From Echinimonas agarilytica (GTDB lineage Bacteria; Pseudomonadota; Gammaproteobacteria; Enterobacterales; Neiellaceae): DNA of 64,000 nucleotides. The stretch is from assembly GCF_023703465.1 (NCBI RefSeq), contig NZ_JAMQGP010000004.1:1-64000 (forward strand). Direction: 5' to 3'. This document shows, in pieces, positions 55,343 to 64,000 of this stretch (the first letter of the stretch is position 1; each line of letters begins with the position of its first letter). The notes under the pieces were generated by a model that was not told where the DNA came from, did no database searches, and was given only the letters and a program-made list of their open reading frames with translations. The translations under genes and the position numbers were made by a program.

Positions 55343-56071
55343 ATGAAGCGCGAATATCATAAATGGTGGAGCAACCGTTTACATCGTGAGATGGAACTTC
55401 TTGTGTTTGGTCACAGTGGCGACCGTATGTTGGTGTTTCCTACACGTAATGCTCGCTTTTACGAATACGAAAACATGCGCATGATCGAAGCGCTTCAACC
55501 AAAGATAGAAGCCGGTCGCTTGCAAGTGTTTTGTGTTGATAGTATTGATTGCGAATCATTGTACGCCAACTGGGCTCACCCATCCCATCGTATTGGCCGC
55601 CATCTTGCATATGAAGAATATATTCTTAACGAAGTGTTTCCATTAATGGACTGCCTTAACCCCGGAGCAAAGACAATTTCTCACGGGTGTAGCCTTGGCG
55701 CTTATCATGCGGCAAACATGGTGTTTAAGCATCCGCACTTGTTTCAAAGGCTCATTGCATTTTCTGGACGTTACGACTTAACTGAAGGCGTGGAATGGTT
55801 TGCAGACTTGTTTGGAGGCTTTTACGACGACAATATTTACTTCAACACGCCCTTGCACTTTTTACCCAACTTAGAATGTGAAAACCGGTTGCGATCACTC
55901 AGAGAAACCGATATGACCTTTGTAATTGGGGAACAAGATCCGTTTCGAGCCAACAACGAAAGGCTCAGCCAAATTCTTTGGCAAAAAAACGTACCGCACG
56001 ACTTAAAGTATTGGGAAGATAGAGCTCATCGCGGATATTACTGGCGCCGGATGGCCCCAGTATTTATCTAG
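55343..56071 (+). CDS. Esterase-like alpha/beta hydrolase
   Basis: The 242-residue protein is of the esterase-D/putative esterase type, with nucleophile motif GCSLGAYHA, an acid near IGEQDPF and a histidine in RAHRGYYW. I prefer the ATG at 55343, with CGGAAT upstream, to the TTG at 55325. It may share a transcript with the AXE1-like gene. The substrate is unknown. Confidence 0.8.
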   Translation: MKREYHKWWSNRLHREMELLVFGHSGDRMLVFPTRNARFYEYENMRMIEALQPKIEAGRLQVFCVDSIDCESLYANWAHPSHRIGRHLAYEEYILNEVFPLMDCLNPGAKTISHGCSLGAYHAANMVFKHPHLFQRLIAFSGRYDLTEGVEWFADLFGGFYDDNIYFNTPLHFLPNLECENRLRSLRETDMTFVIGEQDPFRANNERLSQILWQKNVPHDLKYWEDRAHRGYYWRRMAPVFI

Positions 56072-56089
56072 CCAGTGGAGTGGTTTCAA

Positions 56090-56920
56090 TTAGATTTGCA
56101 TCACAAATGTAAGTTGAACACCGAAGAACTGGTCATCTTCAACAGGTGGCATAGAAGCATCACCAAAGCGGCTGTCCTGATGGAATTGCATGTATCCGGT
56201 ATGAATAATGTCGTCTTTCATTAAACGATTGATAGACTCGCCAATCGAATCCACCGGATCAAGTAAAAACAAAGACACACTGCCCCACGTTTCTGAACCT
56301 AACGCAACCCCCCCATTGGCAATAATCTCTTTTTCGGTTTGATAAGCCCACTCACCATACAATGCACCACCCAAAGGCGTGACAATCAAATCTTGAATTG
56401 ACGGTATTTCAGCAAACGCTTCTAAGCCATATTCCCAGTAAAAGGTCGACATCAGAAATGCGTAATAAGTTGATTCCATTGGTGAGTAACCAGATTTACG
56501 TGAGACCTGATAGTACACGCCACCAAAGTAAGGATGACCGATGTAGTTAATATACCAATCATCTTCGTCCCAAACAGGCCCATGTGAGACGTTATCCCAC
56601 CAGCGTTTCACCAACGTGTTGTCGCCGTCTTTTTCCCAGTTGGTGACACTTTCCGGCATTGCCCAAAGCACACCAGCAACACCGAACCCCAATCCAAATA
56701 TCAATTTGGTTTGCGACCAGCGTCGCTCTTCGTTGGTTTCCATACCATCGAATTTTTGCGGTGGCATGGTTTGATTTGCACCTTCTAAATAAAGCCCAGA
56801 CATTGAAGAAGCTGAACCAGAACACATCACAGAATGTGCAGGACAACCTTTGGAATCAGGGGTTAATGCAGAAACATTCAAACTGAGTAGACAGATTGAA
56901 AGGAAGGTCAAAAATTTCAT
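56090..56920 (-). CDS. DUF3943 family exported protein
   Basis: The 276-residue protein has a signal peptide (about 1-18). It contains YINYIGHPYFGGVYYQVSR and a following region typical of DUF3943 proteins, which are probably associated with the outer membrane. Function unknown. It is convergent with the esterase gene, with a gap of only 18 bases. Confidence 0.82.
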   Translation of the reverse strand: MKFLTFLSICLLSLNVSALTPDSKGCPAHSVMCSGSASSMSGLYLEGANQTMPPQKFDGMETNEERRWSQTKLIFGLGFGVAGVLWAMPESVTNWEKDGDNTLVKRWWDNVSHGPVWDEDDWYINYIGHPYFGGVYYQVSRKSGYSPMESTYYAFLMSTFYWEYGLEAFAEIPSIQDLIVTPLGGALYGEWAYQTEKEIIANGGVALGSETWGSVSLFLLDPVDSIGESINRLMKDDIIHTGYMQFHQDSRFGDASMPPVEDDQFFGVQLTFVMQI

Positions 56921-57129
56921 GGCACGCCAAAACTAGTGATTTGAACCGCCAGTTTAACCGAAACTTAACGAATTTTTAAACCAAAACATCAGCCACAGCC
57001 CCTCACCTTGATGTGGCTTGTTGAGAAAGCATTATGCCGCACATTAATATTTAACAGGAGGACTGGAGGTGGGATCACCCAGTCAATATTTGGCGTTTAA
57101 GGGGGATTAGTTGGACGAGATGAGTAGGC

Positions 57130-57165
57130 CCTAATGAGCGTGCCTATCTCGGCACACTCATTAGG
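57130..57165. terminator. Long inverted repeat behind acs
   Basis: A 15-base stem (57130-57144 and 57151-57165) with one mismatch and loop TATCTC lies 11 bases behind the acs stop codon. It has no T-run, so it is either a factor-assisted terminator or an mRNA 3' end-protecting hairpin. Confidence 0.55.
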
Positions 57166-57175
57166 TATTCTTAAG

Positions 57176-59068
57176 TTACTCTTCGAGCGTGCTCAAATCA
57201 CCTTCGTCTTGGCCCAATGCGCGAGCTTTCAATACACGGCGCATAATTTTGCCGCTTCGAGTTTTAGGCAAGGTATCAACAAAGGTCACGTCCTCAGGCT
57301 GTGCAATTTTGCCCAATTCTTTGCCAACATGTTCTTTTAGCTCTTGTTCCAAAGCTTTGTCGCCCACTAATCCGTCGCGAAGAATCGCGTACGTGTGAAT
57401 GGCATTCCCTTTCACTTCATGCGGAAGACCAATGGCAGCGGCTTCTGAAACCGCAGAGTGGCTCACCAACGCACTTTCAATTTCAGCGGTGCCTAAACGG
57501 TAGCCGGACACTTTCAGCACTTCATCCATACGGCCGATCACCCATACATAACCGTCTTCATCGATTTTGGCTGAATCACCTGCTTTGTAGTAGTTTTTAT
57601 CGCCGTAGTCACCCCAGTACAAGCTGGCGTAGCGCTCATCGTCGCCATAAATAGTTCTCGCCATGCCGGGCCAAGGGTTCTTAATAACGAGCTTGCCTTC
57701 TTCATTTACAGGCACGTCATTGCCTTCATCGTCCACGACTGCCACTTCGTTCCCAAAGAATGGTTTAGTGCACGAACCAGGTTTCAGCGGTGTGATAGGC
57801 AGAGGAGCGATCATCACCCCACCCGTTTCAGTTTGCCACCAAGTATCAATAATCGGGCATTTATTGTCGCCGATCACTTCGTAATACCATTTCCAAGCTT
57901 CTGGATTAATCGGCTCACCGACTGACCCCAATACTCGCAAGCTGGATAAATCATGGCGCTTCGGCCAACGATCACCAAAGCGCATCAACCCGCGAATCGC
58001 GGTCGGTGAGGTATAGAAAATATTCACCCCATATTTTTCCACCATTTGCCATAAACGGTTTGGATACGGGTAGTTTGGTGCTCCCTCGTACATCACAATC
58101 GTTGCGCCGTTGATCAGTGGTGCGTAAACCAAATAACTGTGGCCTGTGATCCAACCCGGATCGGCAGCACACCACCAGCGGTCTTGATCTTTCACATCAA
58201 ACAACATGCGATGCGTTGTGGAGGTGTAAACGCCGTACCCAGCATGCGTATGGAGCATACCTTTAGGCTTACCCGTAGTGCCCGATGTATAGAGAATAAA
58301 GAGCGGATCTTCTGCGTCTAATACTTCGGTGTCGCACTTATTGCTCGCAATCGGAAGGGCTTGTAAATCGTGGTACCAAAAATCTCGTTCCGACTCCATT
58401 TCTACATCTAAGCCGTTGTTGCGCACTGTAATACACACTTCAATCGTAGGGCTACGCTTCATGGCCTCATTAGCAATGGATTTTAAATCAATCGGCTTAC
58501 CTCGACGGAAACCACCGTCAGCGGTTACCAATACACGGCTATGGGCGTCTTCAATTCGAGCGGCCAATGCTTCATAGGAAAAGCCGCCGTAAACCACACT
58601 ATGAATGGCGCCAATTTTGGCACAAGCCAACATAGCAAACACCAGCTCAGGTACCTGCGGCATGTAAATCGTAACAATCTCACCGCGCTTCACACCCATA
58701 CTTTTAAGCGTATTGGCAAACTTGCTCACTTCGCGGTTTAAAGCATGGTAAGAAAATGAACGCACCTGACCCGCTTCACTTTCCCAGATAATGGCGAGCT
58801 TGTTCCGTGTAGCGCTGTCTAAGTGGCGATCAATTGCGTTGTGAACAATATTAAACTCAGCGCCGCTGAACCATTTGTAAAATGGTTTGTTGCTGTCATC
58901 TAATACTTGGTCCCACTTTTTATACCAGCTCAAGTTATCGGCTTGATCGGCCCAAAATTCTTCACGATTCTCAACCGAGTATTGATACAACTTTTCATAC
59001 TCAGGAACATTAGCATTGGCTATTACATCTTCACTTGGATGGAAGATTTCATCTTGCTTGTCGACCAT
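57176..59068 (-). CDS. acs: Acetyl-CoA synthetase
   Basis: The 630-residue enzyme activates acetate to acetyl-CoA through acetyl-AMP. The adenylate-forming motif YTSGTTGKPKG lies near residue 250. The C-terminal PKTRSGKIMRR motif carries the lysine that is acetylated to switch Acs off. Length and sequence match Acs. It is divergent from the symporter genes across 274 bases, which suggests joint control of uptake and activation of acetate or a related acid. Confidence 0.95.
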   Translation of the reverse strand: MVDKQDEIFHPSEDVIANANVPEYEKLYQYSVENREEFWADQADNLSWYKKWDQVLDDSNKPFYKWFSGAEFNIVHNAIDRHLDSATRNKLAIIWESEAGQVRSFSYHALNREVSKFANTLKSMGVKRGEIVTIYMPQVPELVFAMLACAKIGAIHSVVYGGFSYEALAARIEDAHSRVLVTADGGFRRGKPIDLKSIANEAMKRSPTIEVCITVRNNGLDVEMESERDFWYHDLQALPIASNKCDTEVLDAEDPLFILYTSGTTGKPKGMLHTHAGYGVYTSTTHRMLFDVKDQDRWWCAADPGWITGHSYLVYAPLINGATIVMYEGAPNYPYPNRLWQMVEKYGVNIFYTSPTAIRGLMRFGDRWPKRHDLSSLRVLGSVGEPINPEAWKWYYEVIGDNKCPIIDTWWQTETGGVMIAPLPITPLKPGSCTKPFFGNEVAVVDDEGNDVPVNEEGKLVIKNPWPGMARTIYGDDERYASLYWGDYGDKNYYKAGDSAKIDEDGYVWVIGRMDEVLKVSGYRLGTAEIESALVSHSAVSEAAAIGLPHEVKGNAIHTYAILRDGLVGDKALEQELKEHVGKELGKIAQPEDVTFVDTLPKTRSGKIMRRVLKARALGQDEGDLSTLEE

Positions 59069-59342
59069 TCGTGCTCTCCAGTCGTTTTTATAAGTATTGG
59101 GATTTGTCGCTTGTCCGTTTAAATCGGACTATTCATTGCGTTGGGGCAAAAACTAGACGCCATTGTGACGCACTACCATAGGACTTTGGTCTAACCAGCC
59201 AGAAAATGTGACGTTGAGTAAGAGCTTGGTCTCAAAATGATTTTTCATAGACTAAAGTCGCCTATCCAAAACGTGTTTGAATTTCTAGTTTTCAAAGCAC
59301 ACCACACACAATGGTTACCCAACAAAAACACGGAGAGAAACC

Positions 59343-59609
59343 ATGGCATTTGAAAACAAAAAGGCGGCGCAAGCATATTGGAGAGCGAATCTCCGCATTA
59401 TGCTGGCGTTGTTATTGGTTTGGTTCACGGCCTCGTTCGGTTTAGGAATACTGCTTGCAGAACCACTCAATGAATTTCACCTAAGCGGTATTAAGCTTGG
59501 TTTCTGGTTTGCACAGCAAGGCTCTATTTATATCTTTGTTGCACTTATTTTTGTGTATGTCTGGTTGATGAACCGGCTTGACCGAAAATTTGGCGTGAGG
59601 GAGGAATAA
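59343..59609 (+). CDS. Small subunit of VC_2705-type Na+/solute symporter (DUF4212)
   Basis: The 88-residue protein has two membrane segments and the DUF4212 signature WFAQQGSIYIFVALIFVYVW. It is encoded two bases ahead of the large subunit, as in related bacteria. ACGGAGAG precedes the ATG. It probably stabilises or regulates the transporter. Confidence 0.92.
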   Translation: MAFENKKAAQAYWRANLRIMLALLLVWFTASFGLGILLAEPLNEFHLSGIKLGFWFAQQGSIYIFVALIFVYVWLMNRLDRKFGVREE

Positions 59610-59611
59610 TC

Positions 59612-61318
59612 ATGGACGTAAGAACGCTCACTTTTCTACTCGTCGGACTTTCATTTGCACTTTACATCGGTATCGCAATTTGGGCGAGAGCTGGGTCAAC
59701 CAAAGAGTTTTATGTGGCAGGCGGTGGTGTTCATCCAGTTGCAAACGGCATGGCCACTGCGGCCGACTGGATGAGTGCCGCATCGTTCATCTCCATGGCA
59801 GGGTTAATCTCTTTTATGGGCTACGATGGCGGTGTGTATCTCATGGGCTGGACCGGTGGATACGTATTGCTGGCACTATGCTTAGCGCCCTACTTGCGCA
59901 AATTTGGCAAATTTACGGTGCCCGACTTTGTAGGGGATCGTTACTACTCACAAGCGGCTCGCACGGTTGCAGTATTCTGCGCCATCTTTGTTTCATTCAC
60001 TTATGTTGCCGGCCAAATGCGTGGGGTAGGAGTTGTGTTTAGCCGATTCTTGGAAGTGGATATTGAATGGGGCGTGGTGATCGGCATGGCCGTGGTGTTT
60101 TTCTACGCTGTTCTGGGCGGAATGAAAGGCATTACCTACACGCAAGTGGCTCAATTCTGCGTGCTTATTTTTGCCTATTTAGTGCCCGCAATTTTCATTT
60201 CAATCATGATGACAGGCGCCGTGTTACCGCAGGTAGGGCTGGGCAGCGAGCTCGTGTCTGAACCCGGTATTCATTTGATGGACAAGCTTGATGGTCTTTC
60301 CACGGAGTTGGGTTTCTCGGCCTATACAGACGGATCTAAATCCACCATTGATGTGTTCTTTATTACCGCAGCGCTGATGGTTGGAACCGCAGGATTACCT
60401 CATGTTATTGTGCGCTTTTTTACCGTTCCTAAAGTGCGAGATGCGCGTATTTCAGCAGGTTGGGCTCTCGCATTTATCGCAATTCTATACACCACAGCTC
60501 CGGCCCTTGCAGCGTTTGCTCGCGTCAACATGATCGACACCATCAATGGCAACAACATGCAAGGCACCCAATACGAAAAAGCTCCCACTTGGATAAAAAA
60601 TTGGGAAGAGACAGGTCTCATCGCTTGGGACGACAAAAACCATGATGGACGCATGTTTTATTCCGGTGATGAACGCAATGAAATGCACATCGACCGCGAT
60701 ATCATCGTTCTGGCGAATCCAGAAATTGCCGAGCTTCCCAACTGGGTAATTGCTCTGGTCGCTGCCGGAGGTGTCGCAGCTGCGCTATCAACGGCTGCGG
60801 GATTGCTATTGGTGATTTCCACCGCCATCTCGCATGATTTGTTGAAGCGCAATTTTATGCCTAATATTTCAGATAAGCAGGAGCTAAGAGCGGCTCGAAT
60901 TGCAGCAGCGGCGGCAATTCTTGTTGCCGGATATTTCGGTATTAACCCGCCCGGATTTGTGGCTCAAGTGGTGGCTTTTGCGTTTGGTCTCGCCGCAAGC
61001 TCCTTCTTTCCGGCAATTATTCTTGGGATTTTCTCGAAGACCATGAATAAAGAAGGAGCAATTGCAGGGATGTTGTCCGGAATCACGTTCACTTCGATTT
61101 ACATCATTTACTTTAAGTTCATTAATCCTGCGGCAAATATTCCTGAAAACTGGTGGTTTAGTATTTCACCTGAAGGGATTGGCACGTTGGGCATGTTATT
61201 GAATTTTGCTGTGTCGCTCAGCGTCAGTAAATTCACCCAGCCTGTGCCGCAAGACGTACAAGACATGGTGGAATCAATTCGCTTTCCAAAAGGCGCGGGC
61301 GAAGCACAAGACCACTAA
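59612..61318 (+). CDS. Sodium:solute symporter, VC_2705 subfamily (acetate/monocarboxylate type)
   Basis: The 568-residue protein has about 13 membrane segments of the SSS family. Characteristic stretches are GGGVHPVANGMATAADWMSA and LPHVIVRFFTVP. A 50-residue loop (about 310-365) with DDKNHDGRMFYSGDERNE resembles a calcium-binding acidic loop. It is related to ActP, but DUF4212 pairing places it in the VC_2705 group. The position opposite acs suggests acetate, pyruvate or propionate as substrate. Confidence 0.9.
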   Translation: MDVRTLTFLLVGLSFALYIGIAIWARAGSTKEFYVAGGGVHPVANGMATAADWMSAASFISMAGLISFMGYDGGVYLMGWTGGYVLLALCLAPYLRKFGKFTVPDFVGDRYYSQAARTVAVFCAIFVSFTYVAGQMRGVGVVFSRFLEVDIEWGVVIGMAVVFFYAVLGGMKGITYTQVAQFCVLIFAYLVPAIFISIMMTGAVLPQVGLGSELVSEPGIHLMDKLDGLSTELGFSAYTDGSKSTIDVFFITAALMVGTAGLPHVIVRFFTVPKVRDARISAGWALAFIAILYTTAPALAAFARVNMIDTINGNNMQGTQYEKAPTWIKNWEETGLIAWDDKNHDGRMFYSGDERNEMHIDRDIIVLANPEIAELPNWVIALVAAGGVAAALSTAAGLLLVISTAISHDLLKRNFMPNISDKQELRAARIAAAAAILVAGYFGINPPGFVAQVVAFAFGLAASSFFPAIILGIFSKTMNKEGAIAGMLSGITFTSIYIIYFKFINPAANIPENWWFSISPEGIGTLGMLLNFAVSLSVSKFTQPVPQDVQDMVESIRFPKGAGEAQDH

Positions 61319-61347
61319 CCTAAACGATTAAAAAGGACGTTTTAGTT

Positions 61348-63153
61348 TTGGATCCAGCTCAGTACCCCGATATTTTGGCGTACCTTCAAGTGACAGCACC
61401 GTTTTCGGAGTTACCCAAAGCGGTGCAGCTTTCACTCTGTCCTCACATAAAAATACGATATGTTGGCCAATCTCAGCCCACTGATCTGCTTGAACAACCT
61501 GAAATTCACTGGCTTCGTTCAGGTTTTGTCGAACTTTATAACGTCCAAAACGAGCGGCAAGAAACCGTTGATACTGGGGGCAGCTTCGGTCAAGTGTTTA
61601 ACGGTGAGCAAACGCTTCATATCAGAGTTTTGCAAGATGCTTTGGTATATTCATTGGCTGAAGATTTGTTGCACCAGCTAGCCAACGAACATCCGCCGTT
61701 GCATCACTTTATTTCCAATGCACACAACCGCTATTTGTCGCTGCCACCGCAACAGTCAAACTTACCCACACTGCAATCAAACATTGATCAGCTCATTCAG
61801 CGCGACTTAATCGCTATTAAGCCAGAGGCCAGTATTCAATTGGCGGCCAAACGCATGACCTTAGAGCGCGTGTCGGCGCTAGCGATTGTCAAAGACGGTC
61901 GACTTTTTGGCGTACTCACCGACCGCGATTTGCGAAGCCGAGTGTTGGCAGAAGGTATCGACCCCGAGCAGCCGGTTTCTCAAGTGATGACCACCCCAGT
62001 GCATACCATCGACAAACATGCGCTTGCACTCGATGCCCTGATGGAAATGTCCGAGCGCCAAATACATCACCTTCCGGTGACGCAGGATGAGGTTGTGATT
62101 GGCATGATCACAAGCACCGATCTGCTCGCTTTGGTTCACAGCAATCCTATTCATTTGGTGAGTGAAATATCTCGTCAGAATAGCCCCAAAGCTGTGGAGC
62201 AAACCTGTCAAAAGCTTGCCTCTGTAGTTGAATCCATGACTCAGCAGGGTCTGCGCGGTGATAAGGTCAGCCAGTTTATTTCAATGGTTGCAGACGCGGC
62301 ATGCAGAAGGCTTTTAACGCTTGCAGAAGCAAAGTTAGGGGCTCCTCCGCAATCGTATGCTTGGCTTAGTTTTGGCTCACAGGCGCGCCGAGATATGAGC
62401 ATAGCAAGTGATCAAGACAACGGCTTATTATTGGCCGAACCCATCACGCCCGAGCAGCGCAGTTACTTTACCCAGCTTGCAGATGGCGTGTGCCAAAGTT
62501 TGCATCGATGCGGCTTTGTGCAGTGTCCAGGTCAAATTATGGGCAATAACCCCAAATACCAATTATCGCGTTTACAGTGGCTCGACCAATTCGAGCGCTG
62601 GCAACGCAATGGCGACCCTGAGGCCACCCTCAATGCCAGTATATTTTTCGATTATCGCGCTGTTTACGATCCCTATGGGCTCGCCCAACAATTACAGCAA
62701 CAACTGCAAGTCGGCTGTCGCAATAATCAGTTGTTTTTATCGCTACTGGCTCGCAATGCAAATCATGCGGCCACGCCGTTTGGAACTTTTGGCCGTTTCT
62801 TTGCCGAACGCATAGGCAGTGGCTCCAAAGGCATCTGTTTAAAACAGCGGGCTTATGCCCCTTTGATCGACATCATGCGAGTATACGGATTAGCCAGCGC
62901 TTCGGCCAAAGCCGACTTTAGAAGTCGTGCAGAAGCCGCATATCAGCAACAACTGTTAAGCAAGGTCGATTACAAAAACCTCATCGAATGCTGGCAGTTC
63001 TTACTATCATTAAAACTAGAGTTGGGTGCGACAACCACAGTTAAACCCTCTCAATTGAGTGAATTGCAGCGGCACCAATTAAAAGAATGTTTCGGCATGA
63101 TTAATCAAGCACAAAAAGCGCTCATTTTAAAGTTTGCAGGTGGTCGCCCCTAA
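61348..63153 (+). CDS. CBS-domain/DUF294 putative nucleotidyltransferase
   Basis: The 601-residue cytosolic protein has a cyclic-nucleotide-binding-like N-terminal domain (about 15-130) and two CBS domains (about 150-270). A DUF294 nucleotidyltransferase-like domain (about 300-430) carries GSQARRDMSIASDQDNGLL, and a DUF294_C region follows. Such proteins resemble GlnD in part and often accompany VC_2705-type symporters. The start is a TTG at 61348 preceded by AAAGGACG. Its stop codon shares one base with the next start. Confidence 0.88.
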   Translation: MDPAQYPDILAYLQVTAPFSELPKAVQLSLCPHIKIRYVGQSQPTDLLEQPEIHWLRSGFVELYNVQNERQETVDTGGSFGQVFNGEQTLHIRVLQDALVYSLAEDLLHQLANEHPPLHHFISNAHNRYLSLPPQQSNLPTLQSNIDQLIQRDLIAIKPEASIQLAAKRMTLERVSALAIVKDGRLFGVLTDRDLRSRVLAEGIDPEQPVSQVMTTPVHTIDKHALALDALMEMSERQIHHLPVTQDEVVIGMITSTDLLALVHSNPIHLVSEISRQNSPKAVEQTCQKLASVVESMTQQGLRGDKVSQFISMVADAACRRLLTLAEAKLGAPPQSYAWLSFGSQARRDMSIASDQDNGLLLAEPITPEQRSYFTQLADGVCQSLHRCGFVQCPGQIMGNNPKYQLSRLQWLDQFERWQRNGDPEATLNASIFFDYRAVYDPYGLAQQLQQQLQVGCRNNQLFLSLLARNANHAATPFGTFGRFFAERIGSGSKGICLKQRAYAPLIDIMRVYGLASASAKADFRSRAEAAYQQQLLSKVDYKNLIECWQFLLSLKLELGATTTVKPSQLSELQRHQLKECFGMINQAQKALILKFAGGRP

Positions 63154-63860
63154 TGATAGAGCAGCTCTGGCGTCAATGGCGGCTCAGTCGCATGATTGCG
63201 GCCATTGAACCTCATCTGTTGAACAGCACGCAGATCAATGATTATGTGGCGGGCATACAACGCATCACGCAACTTTTGAACACAAGAACCATTGGAAATG
63301 CAGACCTTCTGGCCTTAGATCTAGAGCTCACAGGATTGAACCCTGCAACACATGCCATTGTATCGTTGGGGTATGTATCAATCACGCAATTGGCGATTAA
63401 CCTCCAATCGGCGCATCAACAAATTGTCAAAATAGACGGTTCCGTGGGTGATAGTGCAGTGATCCATCACCTCACCGATCATGATTTAAAGGCCGCAAAA
63501 ACGCTCGAACAAGCGATGAATGAATTGATTGTTGAAATGACTGGCAAAGTACTCGTTTGCCATCACGCTCCGTTAGATATCGCATTTCTCAAACGCGCAT
63601 TTATACGATGCTATGGCACACCGCTTCCGCTGCTGGTGATTGATACCCAATTTATTGAGCGCCAAACACAACAACGCACCAATCCAGCCATTCCATTGCA
63701 TCGGCTACGATTACATCATTGCCGAGAGAACTATAATTTACCGCCTGTTTCTGGCCACCAAGCCCTAGCTGATGCCATTGGTTGCGCCGAACTCCTGTTG
63801 GCCCAACAAGCATCAAAAACGAATGACACGCGGCTCAGCGATATCACCCGTCTGACTTGA
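63153..63860 (+). CDS. DnaQ-like 3'-5' exonuclease family protein
   Basis: The 235-residue protein has the DEDDh exonuclease motifs: ALDLELTGLNP (exo I, near residue 52), CHHAPLDIAFLKRAF (exo II) and HQALADAIGCAEL (exo III). It is the third gene of the symporter block. By family it is related to the DNA polymerase III epsilon subunit, but genomic context argues for a separate role. Confidence 0.88.
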   Translation: MIEQLWRQWRLSRMIAAIEPHLLNSTQINDYVAGIQRITQLLNTRTIGNADLLALDLELTGLNPATHAIVSLGYVSITQLAINLQSAHQQIVKIDGSVGDSAVIHHLTDHDLKAAKTLEQAMNELIVEMTGKVLVCHHAPLDIAFLKRAFIRCYGTPLPLLVIDTQFIERQTQQRTNPAIPLHRLRLHHCRENYNLPPVSGHQALADAIGCAELLLAQQASKTNDTRLSDITRLT

Positions 63861-63934
63861 CCTACCGACGCGACAATGCCATCGTCCAAGATGATTCAAA
63901 GATTCGATTTTTATCAGTGCTATAGGAAGACCTC

Positions 63935-64000
63935 ATGCTAAATCAGTGGCAACTTATTGCGATTAGCCTTGGCTACATTTGCCTTTTGTTTGCCCTTGCA
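63935..64000 (+). CDS. Start of a membrane protein, probably a hybrid sensor kinase (partial)
   Basis: The first 22 codons from an ATG preceded by AGGAAGA encode LNQWQLIAISLGYICLLFAL, one hydrophobic segment. In related genomes the gene at this place encodes a CbrA-like symporter/histidine kinase fusion. The visible part is compatible with that but does not prove it. The gene runs off the right edge. Confidence 0.55.
   Translation, partial: MLNQWQLIAISLGYICLLFALA

Noticed and set aside
59160..59215. CRP sites between acs and the symporter genes
   Set aside because: Two TGTGA half-sites occur but neither has a matching second half at the right spacing.
59612..61318. Naming the symporter actP
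   Set aside because: The small subunit is DUF4212 rather than DUF485, which places the pair in the VC_2705 group instead of the YjcH-ActP group.

Overview
The window comes from a gammaproteobacterium, most likely a marine or aquatic member of the Alteromonadales or a neighbouring order. The evidence is the psp-ycjXF-tyrR and pspF-sapABCDF gene order shared with enterobacteria, the VC_2705-type Na+/solute symporter set next to acs, the yceJ-yceI pair, gmhB ahead of an rRNA operon, and moderate base composition. The genus cannot be fixed from this sequence.

Layout. Positions 1-246 hold the leader and two promoters of an rRNA operon that runs off the left edge on the minus strand, directly behind gmhB. 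A minus-strand envelope-stress block follows (pspA-pspB-pspC-ycjX-ycjF, then tyrR-gmhB), with pspF divergent. From 7721 to about 27710 an island of roughly 20 kb separates pspF from sapABCDF (27736-33056). A 75-bp imperfect duplication of the pspF tail and sapA start marks both island edges. The right side is ordinary chromosome: a diguanylate cyclase, an M1 aminopeptidase, the DEAD-box helicase deaD, tdk, acuI, an ArsR regulator with an SMR pump, an S9 peptidase with an exported partner, a large lipoprotein, a VWA lipoprotein/ECF sigma/membrane-protein operon, yceI-yceJ, several hydrolases, acs, and the symporter block with its CBS/nucleotidyltransferase, exonuclease and the start of a further membrane protein.

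The island is the interesting part. Its main gene (7999-17508) encodes a Sec-exported protein of about 3169 residues: fibronectin-like repeats, an SpvB-like segment, FG-GAP repeats, RHS/YD repeats, an RHS core ending at DPSG, and a variable toxin tip. Behind it lies an array of orphan RHS tips, each followed by or overlapping a small gene in the position of an immunity gene. I can make out six units: the active tip 1 pair; a tip remnant cut by an IS3-like element with an intact membrane-protein partner; a toxin tail fused behind a truncated OLD-type ATPase with a frameshifted ankyrin-containing partner; orphan tip 2 with a JAMM-like motif and an exported partner; orphan tip 3 with a 53-residue membrane partner; and a nearly identical second copy of the tip 1 pair. 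Every candidate immunity protein carries a signal peptide, a lipobox or membrane segments. This suggests, but does not prove, that the toxins act in the periplasm or at the membrane. Remnants of an OLD-family ATPase and of a subtilisin-like protease, both of kinds found in phage-defence loci, lie between the cassettes.

How the parts fit. The orphan tips start exactly at the conserved core codons and two of them share a 206-bp upstream repeat. The array therefore looks like a silent store from which homologous recombination could replace the tip of the main gene. The insertion has also separated sapABCDF from pspF, so the sap operon may now use a new promoter at the island edge.
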